Assembly: GCA_029244725.1 (NCBI GenBank)
Contig: JAQWQJ010000019.1
Location: 1 to 64,000 of the forward strand
From: Paracoccaceae bacterium
Lineage (GTDB): Bacteria; Pseudomonadota; Alphaproteobacteria; Rhodobacterales; Rhodobacteraceae
Length of the DNA stretch: 64,000 bases
Direction: 5' to 3'
Below the pieces are notes generated by a model. It worked only from the letters and a program-made list of their open reading frames with translations, made no database searches and was not told the DNA's origin. Shown here piece by piece: positions 26,640 to 36,105 of the stretch (positions are counted from its first letter, which is position 1; every line of letters starts with the position of its first letter). Made by a program: the position numbers and the translations under genes.

Positions 26640-27784
26640 GTCCTTAATCCGTATTGATCAAATTGATCCCAAGTATCACGTAGGTCGACAACTTGACCTG
26701 ATGAGCGCGCCTGATCGAGTGCTAGCGCTGCCACGCCCGCCTCGAGTGCATCCACAATAGAGACGGGTAATTGCGCTGATTGTCCGCGCAAGTAATCCGC
26801 CAAATCGCTAACCATCATGTGATCGGCTCCATAGTGGGCGCCTAGCTGGGCCTTGCTGCCTTGGCTATAATCATTGTCAGTGTAAACCGAACCGTCGCGG
26901 CGTGTGACTTTCAGGTAGCCGCGCACAAAATCGCCCTCGGCCATTCCTTTCGCACCCATCACACAGAAACGTCTGTGTTCGTCAGGCACATTGAGGTTTG
27001 TGTGAAATGCCAAATTTGCGCCTGTTTCGTATTCGAGAATAGCAGTCTGATAGTCGATTATATCTCCGTCTGAGCGGAATGGATCATCCGTTGATTCCCA
27101 AATCGACTTTTTGACATGAAATACTTCTGCTTCGGCGTTCGATGTTGGTGCATGGGTTGGAACAAAGGATTTTCGCCCTCCAAAACTGGCAACACGCGAC
27201 GGGCGTGATCCTGTAACCATGTTATAAATATCTAAATCGTGGCAACATTTTTCCAGCATGAAGCCCCCGGAATGCCCCTCCATGCGTCGCCAATCACGCA
27301 TAAAAAAAGCACCGTGGTAGGGCGCTATGTGTTCGTTCGCTTCCAGAGAAACAATGTCGCCCAACACGCCATCGGAAATCGCCGCGCGAAGGTCGACCAT
27401 ATGCTGTGAATATCGCAGAACTAACCCTACCATCAGTCGCGAAGCGCCGCCATGTTTCGCCAATAGCCGGCCAAGCTCCATTGTTTCTGCAATTGATACG
27501 ACAACCGGCTTTTCGGTGAATATATATGGCGCATCGGCCTCAAGCCCTGCACGAATGTGATCTAAGTGAAAACTGTTGGGCGATCCAACAAAGTATAAAT
27601 CGGGCTTAGTCTCAGCCAACATTTCGTCGACGGTCTCAAACTGTGGTACATCCAAACCGATCATATCCAGATGGCTTGATTGAGGGTCCACATAACCTGC
27701 GAACTCAATCTCTGGCATTGTCTCTTTCAAGATCGAGAGCACATGTCCGGCCCGTAGACCAATGCCCGCCGTAACGACTTTCAT
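26636..27784 (-). CDS. Gfo/Idh/MocA family oxidoreductase
   Basis: NAD(P)-dependent oxidoreductase of 382 residues: N-terminal Rossmann domain (VVTAGIGLRAGHVLS), the EKP motif at about residues 91-93 (FTEKPVVVS), then RDWRRMEGHSGGFMLEKCC and HDLDIYN, where HD belongs to the catalytic region. Substrate unknown. The family includes NAD-dependent glycosidases (GH109, acting on alpha-GalNAc), and the amino-sugar operon makes that or a sugar epimerase/dehydrogenase plausible. Confidence 0.85.
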   Translation of the reverse strand: MKVVTAGIGLRAGHVLSILKETMPEIEFAGYVDPQSSHLDMIGLDVPQFETVDEMLAETKPDLYFVGSPNSFHLDHIRAGLEADAPYIFTEKPVVVSIAETMELGRLLAKHGGASRLMVGLVLRYSQHMVDLRAAISDGVLGDIVSLEANEHIAPYHGAFFMRDWRRMEGHSGGFMLEKCCHDLDIYNMVTGSRPSRVASFGGRKSFVPTHAPTSNAEAEVFHVKKSIWESTDDPFRSDGDIIDYQTAILEYETGANLAFHTNLNVPDEHRRFCVMGAKGMAEGDFVRGYLKVTRRDGSVYTDNDYSQGSKAQLGAHYGADHMMVSDLADYLRGQSAQLPVSIVDALEAGVAALALDQARSSGQVVDLRDTWDQFDQYGLRT

Positions 27785-27800
27785 AGCTATCCCTTAAACC

Positions 27801-28898
27801 TTAGGCGTTTAGCGTTGGTGCGTTCAGGCGTCGCAACACGCGCCCCTGCGCATCAAACATGTGACAATCGGCTGGATTAACGGACAGATTCAGAGCTTCG
27901 CCCTCGTTGGCGACTGTTACGCCATCCAATGTTGCGCAGAAATTTGTCCCGTCTGTTAATGACCCATATGCAATCGTTGTGCCGCCCAAACGCTCAAGAA
28001 CCCGGACATTCATCTGGATGCCTTCACCAACAGAAGCGTCTTCCGGGCGGATGCCGAGCTCTACTTTATCGCCGACATTGACCAGTTCAGAGTCCACCGG
28101 CACATGCAGATTGCCACCGCTTTCAAGTGCAATACCAACGCCTTTGTCATCAATACTCGTTACCGTCGACGCAATGAAGTTCATATTCGGCTGGCCAATA
28201 AAGCTAGCAACGAATTTGGTGGCCGGGTGATGATAAAGCTCCATCGGAGTGCCAAACTGCTCAACGCGTCCGCCGTTAAGAACGACGATACGATCAGCCA
28301 TAGTCATGGCTTCGATCTGGTCGTGGGTCACATAAACCATCGTGGCATCAAGCTTGCGATGAAGCTGCGAAAGCTCAACCCGCATATCGCCCCGCAAAGC
28401 CGCGTCTAGGTTGGAAAGCGGCTCGTCGAACAAGAACACGCGTGGTTCGCGCACAATCGAACGACCAATGGCCACCCTTTGACGCTGACCGCCGGACAAT
28501 TGCCCAGGCTTTAGCTTTAGTTTGTCTGTAAGCTGAAGAATTTCAGCGGCTTTATTCACACGCTTTTCCAGCTCAGCTGCCTGCATTTTTTGCACACGGA
28601 GCGGAAAGGCTATGTTTTCATAAACAGAAAGGTGAGGATAAAGGGCGTAAGACTGAAAGACCATCGAGATCCCGCGCTCAACCGGAGGAGCGCTGCTGAC
28701 GTCTTCACCACCTATAACAATGCGGCCTTCGGTGGTTTCTTCCAAACCTGCGATGATGCGCAAAAGCGTGGATTTACCGCAGCCTGATGGACCGACGAAG
28801 ACAACGAATTCCTTGTCATGAATTGCAAGGTCTATGTCGTGTAACACTTCGGCATCGCCAAAGGATTTGCTGATTTTTTCCAGATCAAGAGTTGCCAC
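27801..28898 (-). CDS. Sugar ABC transporter ATP-binding protein (UgpC/MsmK type)
   Basis: ATPase of 365 residues: Walker A GPSGCGKST (about 37-45), signature LSGGQRQRVAIGRS, Walker B VFLFDEP, H-loop YVTHD, and a C-terminal TOBE regulatory domain (LGIRPEDASVGEG). It energises the importer formed by the two permeases and binding protein encoded just upstream. A hairpin between it and the binding-protein gene probably tunes its level downward. Confidence 0.93.
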   Translation of the reverse strand: MATLDLEKISKSFGDAEVLHDIDLAIHDKEFVVFVGPSGCGKSTLLRIIAGLEETTEGRIVIGGEDVSSAPPVERGISMVFQSYALYPHLSVYENIAFPLRVQKMQAAELEKRVNKAAEILQLTDKLKLKPGQLSGGQRQRVAIGRSIVREPRVFLFDEPLSNLDAALRGDMRVELSQLHRKLDATMVYVTHDQIEAMTMADRIVVLNGGRVEQFGTPMELYHHPATKFVASFIGQPNMNFIASTVTSIDDKGVGIALESGGNLHVPVDSELVNVGDKVELGIRPEDASVGEGIQMNVRVLERLGGTTIAYGSLTDGTNFCATLDGVTVANEGEALNLSVNPADCHMFDAQGRVLRRLNAPTLNA

Positions 28899-28933
28899 GG
28901 GAATATCCTGTAATTCGGTTGTTCATTTAAAAT

Positions 28934-28963
28934 TCTCGGGCAGCATAACGCCGCTGCCCGAGA
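28934..28963 (-). terminator. Attenuator hairpin after the binding-protein gene
   Basis: TCTCGGGCAGC (28934-28944) pairs perfectly over 11 bp with GCTGCCCGAGA (28953-28963). On the minus strand the stem is followed by an AT-rich AATTTTAAA. It lies between the solute-binding gene and the ATPase gene inside the operon, so it probably acts as a partial terminator or 3' mRNA stabiliser. Confidence 0.7.
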
Positions 28964-28977
28964 TCGGGAGGAAACGC

Positions 28978-30189
28978 TTAAAGCGCGTCGTCCAATTCTT
29001 CGCCTGCGATAGTCACAAGATTTTCCACTGTGTCATCCGCAAGGATGATACCTTGGATCATGTTGGTGAAGACCGACTGTAGTGACTTAAAGTCTTCTAC
29101 GATTGGCTCTGGACCACCAGCAGCGATACCATCGACAAATACACCCCAGAAATCGTCACCCTCGTAGTAAGGATTTTCGACACCCAACTGAGCGTAGTCA
29201 AAGATTGGTGTTAGACCCCAGCTGCTGTCCAGATCGTACTGGCTGTCGCCAGATGTGATTGCAGTCGCAAGCTCATGTGCAAGAGCCTCGTGACCAGATC
29301 CTTTGAACACAACGATTGAGTCTGTGATCAGGATAGTGCCGTTGCCGCCCTGAGGACCGGCTGGAATTGGCGCAGTGATCTCTTTGATGTTGTCGTTATG
29401 CTGACCGCGACCCCAAGGACCGTCGATGTACATAGCGATTTTACCATCGTTATACAGATCTTTAAGCTGTGAACGCTCCCAGGCCGTTGGACCTTCTTGC
29501 GCAACGCTAACCAGCTTCTCATAGAACGCCAATGTTTCGCGAGTGTTTGTGCTGTCCAGCATGTTTTCGCCGGTCGCAGGATCGATCACAACACCACCGT
29601 TTGAGTATAGGTAGTTCATGAACTGGTGCATGGTGTTGTCAAAGTCTTTACCGGCAAGTCCGATACCAGCGGCATCAGTGTTGTCGTTTACGGCTTTGGC
29701 TAGGTTATAGAGACCATCCCATGTGTGCGGTGCAACGCACTGCTCGCCTGCTGCTTCAACAAGACCACAGTTGATATAAAGACCTTTGGTCGAGAACGCG
29801 TGTGGATAGCCCCAACGTGTGCCTTCGATGGTCACAGTGTTTAGAATGCCCGGCTGGTAAGCGCCTTCGATGCCAGCGTCGATTTCAGCTGGAACAATCA
29901 GATTGTTGTTTGCCAACTGACGCAGTGTCCGTGAACCCATATACGCGATTGAGGGTGGGTCGCCAGCAGCGGCCAACGTCAGGGACTTGTCCTGACAAGT
30001 TCCCCAAGGAACAGCCTCGATGTTGACTGTAACACCGTCATTATTTGCCTCGAACGCGTCGACAACTGCTTGGTCAGCGTCGCGAACTTCACCGCCACAC
30101 ATGATAAAGTGTAGTTCTTCGGCTTGGCTCGGTAGTGCTGTGCCTGCTGCCAGGACCACTCCGAGCGATAGTGTCTTTACATAATTCAT
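28978..30189 (-). CDS. Sugar ABC transporter extracellular solute-binding protein (family 1)
   Basis: Periplasmic binding protein of 403 residues with a clear signal peptide (MNYVKTLSLGVVLAAGTALP then SQA before cleavage). Start at ATG 30189 has GGGAG 7 bases upstream; an earlier in-frame codon at 30228 overlaps the permease gene. C-terminal region WGRGQHNDNIKEITAPIPAG is typical of MalE/UgpB-like proteins. Expected ligand is an N-acetylhexosamine or chito-oligosaccharide, inferred from the operon. Confidence 0.9.
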   Translation of the reverse strand: MNYVKTLSLGVVLAAGTALPSQAEELHFIMCGGEVRDADQAVVDAFEANNDGVTVNIEAVPWGTCQDKSLTLAAAGDPPSIAYMGSRTLRQLANNNLIVPAEIDAGIEGAYQPGILNTVTIEGTRWGYPHAFSTKGLYINCGLVEAAGEQCVAPHTWDGLYNLAKAVNDNTDAAGIGLAGKDFDNTMHQFMNYLYSNGGVVIDPATGENMLDSTNTRETLAFYEKLVSVAQEGPTAWERSQLKDLYNDGKIAMYIDGPWGRGQHNDNIKEITAPIPAGPQGGNGTILITDSIVVFKGSGHEALAHELATAITSGDSQYDLDSSWGLTPIFDYAQLGVENPYYEGDDFWGVFVDGIAAGGPEPIVEDFKSLQSVFTNMIQGIILADDTVENLVTIAGEELDDAL

Positions 30190-30224
30190 AGTCTTACTCC
30201 CTTGGTTTACGAATTTTGTTTGTG

Positions 30225-31067
30225 TCATTCTTTCACCGCGCCGGCGGTCAGTCCGGCGACAAGGTACTTTTGTAGGAACAAGAAGATGACCATGACCGGT
30301 AGAACACCTGTCAAAGCGGCGGCCATCATTTCATTCCACGTCACCGACTGGTAGCCGATGAATTCAAACAGACCGGCGGGAAGCGGTTGATACTCGCGGG
30401 TCTGATTAAAGGTAATTGCGAACAGGAATTGCTGTGCATAGGCGCCGATAAAGATCGCGGTGCTGACGACAATCAGGCCCGGAACAGCAAGTGGCAGAAC
30501 AACGCGGCGTAGTGTATAGAGACGGCTTGCGCCATCCACATAGGCGGCCTCTTCCAGTTCAACAGGAATTTTCTCAAGATACGAACGCAGCAACCAAATT
30601 CCCGTTGGGATTAGGAATGCTATGCCCGGCACGATCATGGCCCAATAGCTGTTCAATAGGCCAAGAGTGCTGAGAACACGGTAGAGCGGGATCAGTAGAA
30701 CCGCACCAGTGAACATGTTCACGCCAAGGAACATCCCAAGCGACGCTGACTTAAACGGAAAATCTAGTCGGGCATATGCGTAAGCCGCAGGCACCACAAA
30801 GACCATCGTCAATACGGTCACCGATCCGGCGATGAAAACTGAGTTCAGTATATAGCGGCCTAGCAGGGGCACCGTCACCCACATGTCGCTGTAGGCCTGA
30901 AAGCTGAAGTCGTCAGACCAGAATTGATAGGGGCTGCGGAACAAGTGCTCAAGTGGACGCAGAGAGGCCATGAACATCTCAAAGAACGGTAGCAATATGA
31001 ATGTCAGAAAGACCAAGATTGCTGCGTAAATTCCAACAATCTGAAGCTTTGAATAACGGTCCATCAT
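30225..31067 (-). CDS. Sugar ABC transporter permease (MalG-like)
   Basis: Inner-membrane permease of 280 residues with six hydrophobic spans and the EAA loop EAAYVDGASRLYTLRRVVLP that docks the ATPase. It starts one base after the end of the MalF-like gene and precedes the binding-protein gene. Confidence 0.92.
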   Translation of the reverse strand: MMDRYSKLQIVGIYAAILVFLTFILLPFFEMFMASLRPLEHLFRSPYQFWSDDFSFQAYSDMWVTVPLLGRYILNSVFIAGSVTVLTMVFVVPAAYAYARLDFPFKSASLGMFLGVNMFTGAVLLIPLYRVLSTLGLLNSYWAMIVPGIAFLIPTGIWLLRSYLEKIPVELEEAAYVDGASRLYTLRRVVLPLAVPGLIVVSTAIFIGAYAQQFLFAITFNQTREYQPLPAGLFEFIGYQSVTWNEMMAAALTGVLPVMVIFLFLQKYLVAGLTAGAVKE

Positions 31068-31068
31068 C

Positions 31069-31986
31069 TTACTTCACCCCGTAATGATTGTTCACTTTGT
31101 TCAGGAAGAACAAGTAAATCAGAGAGAACACGGCCAGCAGGAAGACGATCACCACTGCACGGGCAGCACCCTCACCAAACTTAAAGTTGCCGATTGCTGT
31201 TTTGTATGTGTCGATAATCAACGTAGTGGTTGCCGAGCGTGGGCCGCCTTCGGTGAGGATCCAGATGATTTCAAAGCTGTTGAATGTGAAAATCGCGGAC
31301 AAAAGTGCCATTGAGACGATTACAGGCATGATCTGCGGGATTGTGATACGGCGGAATCGATACCAACGTCCCGCGCCATCGACCCAGGCCGCTTCGTAAA
31401 GATCGCGGCTTACGCCTTGCATGGCAGCAAGGAAGAACAACGTGACCATCGGCGTACCGACCCACACATCTGCAACGACTGCTGAGTAAAACGCGGACCG
31501 CTTGTACGCCAAAAATTCGAACGCTTTGCCGATTAACCCTAGCTGCTGCGCTGTTCCTGACAAAACGCCAAAGGCGCCGTTATAGAGCCATAACCAACCA
31601 ATCATGCCGATCGCCATCGGGATCACCCAAGGTGGCATCACAAGAACGCGGAACAGGCCACGCCCTGGAACCGCTGCGTTCAGTAGCGTTGCGCCAACAA
31701 GCCCTAGAATGAGCTTCAGGAATACTGAAAGAAACATCCAGTAGAATGTTCTAACAATTGTTTGGCGGAATTTTTTGCTCTCCGCGAGGTCAGTGTAGTT
31801 CTCAAGTCCTACGTAGCTTTCACCGCCCAGACGGGCATCGGTAAAGGACAGGCGGAAGGTCTCAACTAATGGCCAAGCCACAATCACAAGTATGAAAATC
31901 ACAGCAGGCGCGATAAGCGCCCATGCGAACCATGCCTCTGGTAAGCTACGTCGCTTTCGTTGAGTTGTTGACGCTAGATCGGTCAA
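31069..31986 (-). CDS. Sugar ABC transporter permease (MalF-like)
   Basis: Inner-membrane permease of 305 residues, six predicted spans, EAA loop EAAWVDGAGRWYRFRRITIP. First gene of the long amino-sugar operon; about 220 bases upstream lies the divergent GntR regulator with TACCA-rich inverted repeats between them. Confidence 0.92.
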   Translation of the reverse strand: MTDLASTTQRKRRSLPEAWFAWALIAPAVIFILVIVAWPLVETFRLSFTDARLGGESYVGLENYTDLAESKKFRQTIVRTFYWMFLSVFLKLILGLVGATLLNAAVPGRGLFRVLVMPPWVIPMAIGMIGWLWLYNGAFGVLSGTAQQLGLIGKAFEFLAYKRSAFYSAVVADVWVGTPMVTLFFLAAMQGVSRDLYEAAWVDGAGRWYRFRRITIPQIMPVIVSMALLSAIFTFNSFEIIWILTEGGPRSATTTLIIDTYKTAIGNFKFGEGAARAVVIVFLLAVFSLIYLFFLNKVNNHYGVK

Positions 31987-32162
31987 TTTCCACCCCTAAC
32001 TTATCCCTGTGGAACGCGATTACCGCGCTTTTGACAAGCATGACCTAAGACAATCCAAAATGCTACCAAAATAATACCAGTTATAATGATTGGTTCCTTT
32101 TTCATTGATTTTCATGATCTTTTTTGTTACCTCTTACCAAAGAAGATCACTAAATTATACTT

Positions 32163-32186
32163 TTGGTATTGCATATTTGATACCAA
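32163..32186. promoter_or_regulatory. Candidate GntR operator of the amino-sugar locus
   Basis: TTGGTAT (32163-32169), ten bases, ATACCAA (32180-32186) form a perfect inverted repeat 17 bases before the regulator start. Further TACCA half-sites at 32064, 32075 and 32135 lie toward the divergent transporter operon. GntR/UTRA regulators of the NagR/DasR group use palindromes with a TGGT/ACCA core. Confidence 0.5.
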
Positions 32187-32203
32187 TAAACCAAGGCTCA
32201 AGC

Positions 32204-32965
32204 ATGAAAACGAATCGCGACCTCTTTCAATCAAACGCGTGGCATCAGTCCGGCGGTGGGTCGCGTTATTTGCAATTGTCCCGCCACATTGCAGCTGCCA
32301 TAAACGACGGTCGCCTTGCAGAAGGATACCAACTTCCCCCTGAACGTGATCTTGCTGATCTTGGCGGTGTTAGTCGTGTTACAGTGCGAAAAGCTGTCGG
32401 CGAATTGGTCGACGCCGGTCTAGTCGAACAAAAGCGAGGGTCAGGAAGTTTTGTTTTGGGGCCCGCCCCGAGAACGGAACAATCTTTATCTAGCCTCGTA
32501 TCGTTTACAGAAAACATGCGGGCACGTGGCCGTACATCAACTAGTAAGCTGTTGAACCGAGGCTTGTTCGTACCGACTCCGGACGAAATGATGGCGCTTG
32601 GATTGTCACCAAATCAAAGGGTCGCCAGATTAGAGCGACTTCGCTTTGCCGACGGCACGCCAATGGCCCTAGAAGTTTCCTCAATCCCTAGTGATGCGCT
32701 GCCAGACCCCGAGGTTGTTTCAACGTCGCTGTATGAAGTGCTACGCCGCAAAGGCAACGCCCCAAGTCGCGCGATTCAGCGAGTGAGTGCAATTAACGTT
32801 CCCTCGGACAAAGCACAGCTTTTGGGCGTTCCAGAACACACAGCGCTTTTACAGATTAGCCGCACAGCATTCTTGGATAGCGGCCGGCCAATCGAATACA
32901 CGCAGGGTCTTTACCGCCCAGATATCTACGACTTCGTTGCCGAAATTCGACCAGACGGCGGCTAA
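32204..32965 (+). CDS. GntR-family regulator with UTRA domain (NagR/PhnF type)
   Basis: Repressor-type protein of 253 residues: GntR winged helix (about 20-85: YQLPPERDLADLGGVSRVTV, then RKAVGELVDAGLV) and a UTRA ligand domain to the C-terminus (GLYRPDIYDFVAEIRP). Start at ATG 32204 with AAGG 7 bases upstream; the longer frame would begin inside the promoter region. Divergent from the transporter operon and cotranscribed with the hexosaminidase (21-base gap). Likely effector GlcNAc-6-phosphate or GlcN-6-phosphate. Confidence 0.9.
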   Translation: MKTNRDLFQSNAWHQSGGGSRYLQLSRHIAAAINDGRLAEGYQLPPERDLADLGGVSRVTVRKAVGELVDAGLVEQKRGSGSFVLGPAPRTEQSLSSLVSFTENMRARGRTSTSKLLNRGLFVPTPDEMMALGLSPNQRVARLERLRFADGTPMALEVSSIPSDALPDPEVVSTSLYEVLRRKGNAPSRAIQRVSAINVPSDKAQLLGVPEHTALLQISRTAFLDSGRPIEYTQGLYRPDIYDFVAEIRPDGG

Positions 32966-32986
32966 GTCCATATTCCGGAGAAATCC

Positions 32987-34801
32987 ATGCAGTTTAACGC
33001 CCGTATCGACGGCAAAAAGATCCGTTGCACTTTGCTATCCGACCGCAACCTGTCGAACCCAGTTTTTTGCTACTCGGTTATGGCTCCGAGTGTATCTAGC
33101 GACGGCTATATCCGGATCAAAAACGTTGGAGGTTACTCCGAAATCCAGCTGCCGGAAATCGAGGCTGGTCAAGAATTTGATTTCACTATCATTTATGAGA
33201 ACCCTGACTTTGCCCCCGCCAATCGGGCATGGTTGCCTTTGGGGTCATACCTACGGTGCGATGGCGATATCGTGCCGCTTCCATCGGTTAAGCCTGCTGG
33301 CGTCCAAACAGATGCTATTGCCTATAGACAGGGCAAAATTCCCGAGCTTCTTATTTGCCCTCAGCCCACTTCATTTACCGCTAACGGGGAAACGATAAGC
33401 GTTCGCGGAATTAAGTCGAATTCATCAGAGTTATCTCGTGTGAATTCTCTTTTCGATCGCGCTGGTTTGGGGCCGTTTTTGGTAGACAATGGGGCAGTTA
33501 TCGAATGCATCATCGATAAAGCCTTGTCGCACGAAGCCTATCGTTTAAGTATCTCAGGGGATGGGATCACTCTTGCCTATTCTGACGGCCAAGGAGCGTT
33601 CTACGGGGGTATAACTCTCGCCACATTGATCGTGACCCACAAGGGATATTTACCCTGTGGTTTGATAGAAGACGAACCTCGGTTTGAATGGCGCGGTCAA
33701 CACTTTGATTGCGCGAGGCATTTTTATAAAGTCGACACGATCCTGCGATTACTCGACACTATGGCTTTGCTCAAAATGAACCGCTTTCATTGGCACTTTG
33801 CCGATGATGAGGCGTTTCGCTTGGAGCTTGAGAGCCTTCCTGAATTGTCTCGAACCCACTTTCGCGGCGAGGGAGAATTGGTTCCCGGAGTGTTTGGGGG
33901 TGGCGCAAGATCGGGCGGTAGTTATTCAAAATCCGATGCCAAACTTATCGTTGAACACGCAAAGAGCCTAGGCATTGAGGTCATGCCCGAAATTGAGGTG
34001 CCCGCCCATGCTCTCGCATTGTGTAAACTCTATCCCGAGACGCGCGACCGTAAAGAGAACGGAGCTGAAATATCAGTGCAGGGTTATAAGCAAAACGCCA
34101 TGAATCCCGCGATGCCTGAAAGTTGGCGTATCTGGGAAGCCATGGTGAATGAGGTCAGCGAAATCTTCCCGTTCGAGGTACTTCACCTCGGTGGAGACGA
34201 ACTTCCACCTGACACATGGAGCGGTTCGCCTGCGGCGAGTGATTTGATGCGTGCAGAGGCGCTTGAAACCACTCAGGATCTGCAGGGCTGGACTATGAAC
34301 CGACTGGCTAAGTTCACCGCATCAAAGGGAAAAACACCAGCTGGTTGGGAAGAGTCAGCACTTGGAAGTACATCGATCGCAAACGATGCAGTGATTTTTA
34401 GCTGGACCGGTCAAGGGCCGGGTCTAAAGGCAGCCAGGGACGGACATCGCGTTGTCATGATGCCTGGCCAAAAAACGTATCTAGATATGGCACAAACCGA
34501 CGATCAAAACGATTGGGGGGCAAATTGGGCGGCAATAATCTCGCTTGAGGAGACTTTGAATTGGGATCCAGTACCCGAAGACGAACCCGAATTAGAAGAT
34601 AAGATCATCGGGATTGAAGGGGCATTTTGGTCAGAGTTCACGACAAAAGATCAAGAAATGGAGCCGATGTTGGCACCACGCATCTTGGGGATTGCAACAA
34701 TGGGGTGGCAAAATCGAAGTAAAACTGACAGCGATATCTTACTTGGATTGCGCCCAGCTTATTCTGAGTTGTTTCGGTTGATGAATTGGGCAGTTTCTTG
34801 A
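32987..34801 (+). CDS. Beta-N-acetylhexosaminidase, glycoside hydrolase family 20
   Basis: 604 residues: an N-terminal beta-sandwich part (about 1-120), a GH20b domain, then the catalytic barrel from about 230 (FEWRGQHFDCARHFYKVD; HWHFADDEAFRLE) with D404-E405 in HLGGDELP as the substrate-assisted catalytic pair. No signal peptide is visible, so it should act in the cytoplasm on imported chitobiose or other N-acetylhexosaminides. It lies 21 bases after the GntR gene. Confidence 0.92.
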   Translation: MQFNARIDGKKIRCTLLSDRNLSNPVFCYSVMAPSVSSDGYIRIKNVGGYSEIQLPEIEAGQEFDFTIIYENPDFAPANRAWLPLGSYLRCDGDIVPLPSVKPAGVQTDAIAYRQGKIPELLICPQPTSFTANGETISVRGIKSNSSELSRVNSLFDRAGLGPFLVDNGAVIECIIDKALSHEAYRLSISGDGITLAYSDGQGAFYGGITLATLIVTHKGYLPCGLIEDEPRFEWRGQHFDCARHFYKVDTILRLLDTMALLKMNRFHWHFADDEAFRLELESLPELSRTHFRGEGELVPGVFGGGARSGGSYSKSDAKLIVEHAKSLGIEVMPEIEVPAHALALCKLYPETRDRKENGAEISVQGYKQNAMNPAMPESWRIWEAMVNEVSEIFPFEVLHLGGDELPPDTWSGSPAASDLMRAEALETTQDLQGWTMNRLAKFTASKGKTPAGWEESALGSTSIANDAVIFSWTGQGPGLKAARDGHRVVMMPGQKTYLDMAQTDDQNDWGANWAAIISLEETLNWDPVPEDEPELEDKIIGIEGAFWSEFTTKDQEMEPMLAPRILGIATMGWQNRSKTDSDILLGLRPAYSELFRLMNWAVS

Positions 34802-34841
34802 ACGCTAAAGATCAGCCAAAGCTATTTTTGGTGCAACCCAA

Positions 34842-35975
34842 ATGACCAACGTCGCAGCAACAAGGTGGATATTCTTACTTCAACCGCTAATCCTTGGCGC
34901 ATGGTTCCCCCGCATCCCTCAAATTCAAAATGTGCTTGATCTAAGCGTGGGTCAGCTTGCTTTTGCATTGATAGGAATGCCAATTGGGCTTCTATCTGCG
35001 CTGAGCTTCGGCGCTAAAATTGCTGAGTTTTTAGGTACTCGCCGCCTTTTAACAATGGGCATGATAGTCCAATGTCTTCTGTTGCCACTGCCAGCTTTCG
35101 CGTGGTCAGGACCAATTTTATTTGTCGCTTTGACCTTAGCTGGCCTGTCTTTGGCCATGGCCCAGTTGGCTTTGAATGTGACCGCTTCGTTAGTCGAAGC
35201 CCAAGCTGGTCGTGCGATTATGAATGGCTGCCATGGATTCTGGAGCGTCGGCGCACTGATAGGAAGCGCGTATGGCGTGGTTTGTGCTTCAATAGACATC
35301 AGTCCTAGCGTCTCACTGGCGGTCATTTCCGCGCTTATTGTTGCACCACTTATCTATATCGCTCAGCGAATGTCGGATTTCACAGTCCCCGCGAAAGAGT
35401 CTGAAACGCAAACTAAAAAACGCGTTTCTACACCGTTGATGTGCGTGTCGTTTTACGCATTTGGCATTGCGATGGCCGAAGGTGCCATGGCCGACTGGTC
35501 TGCCATCTATTTAGCAGACACCTATTTGGCATCACCTGGTCTTTCAGGGGCTGGTTACACGGCATTCGCCGCATTTGTTGCGATAGGGCGCTTCTTAGGT
35601 GATCCTATGAGAAACAGATTTCTCGCCCATCACTTAGCCAGAGTATTTGCATCCATATCCCTTCTAGGATTAGCCACCGTCGTTCTATCACCCTCAGTAA
35701 TTTTCGGCTTTATTGGAATTACGATCCTAGGTTTTGGTCTTTCTCTAGGGTTTCCAATGGCAGTCAGTGCCGTAAGCATTCTGCCCGGCCTATCGCGGGC
35801 GTCCAATGTTGCTATTCTCACGCAGGTTACGCTCAGTGGTTTTCTCATCGGCCCACCTTTGATTGGCTTGATTGCAGATCATTATTCGATCCGTTTTGGT
35901 CTTGCAGCACTGGCCCCAACGCTCGTGGCCGCAGTGTTCTTGGCCCAATATTTTAAACCGAAACACGCTAGATGA
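34842..35975 (+). CDS. MFS transporter
   Basis: Major facilitator protein of 377 residues with about 12 hydrophobic spans. The start (LLQPLILGAWFPRIPQIQN) and the NGCHGFWSVGALIG segment resemble the YbjJ/FucP-like branch often found beside sugar genes. It follows the hexosaminidase by 40 bases. It could export or import a sugar; substrate unknown. Confidence 0.87.
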   Translation: MTNVAATRWIFLLQPLILGAWFPRIPQIQNVLDLSVGQLAFALIGMPIGLLSALSFGAKIAEFLGTRRLLTMGMIVQCLLLPLPAFAWSGPILFVALTLAGLSLAMAQLALNVTASLVEAQAGRAIMNGCHGFWSVGALIGSAYGVVCASIDISPSVSLAVISALIVAPLIYIAQRMSDFTVPAKESETQTKKRVSTPLMCVSFYAFGIAMAEGAMADWSAIYLADTYLASPGLSGAGYTAFAAFVAIGRFLGDPMRNRFLAHHLARVFASISLLGLATVVLSPSVIFGFIGITILGFGLSLGFPMAVSAVSILPGLSRASNVAILTQVTLSGFLIGPPLIGLIADHYSIRFGLAALAPTLVAAVFLAQYFKPKHAR

Positions 35976-36105
35976 CGCAAACAATGGCCAACAGCATTCG
36001 CACCGGCTCATCCTATCGATGTATATGATCCCAAATCAAAATCTCGAAGTGGCATAGCATGGGGCTTGGGATTGTTTTAGTTGCCTAAAAATTTGCAGCA
36101 AACCT

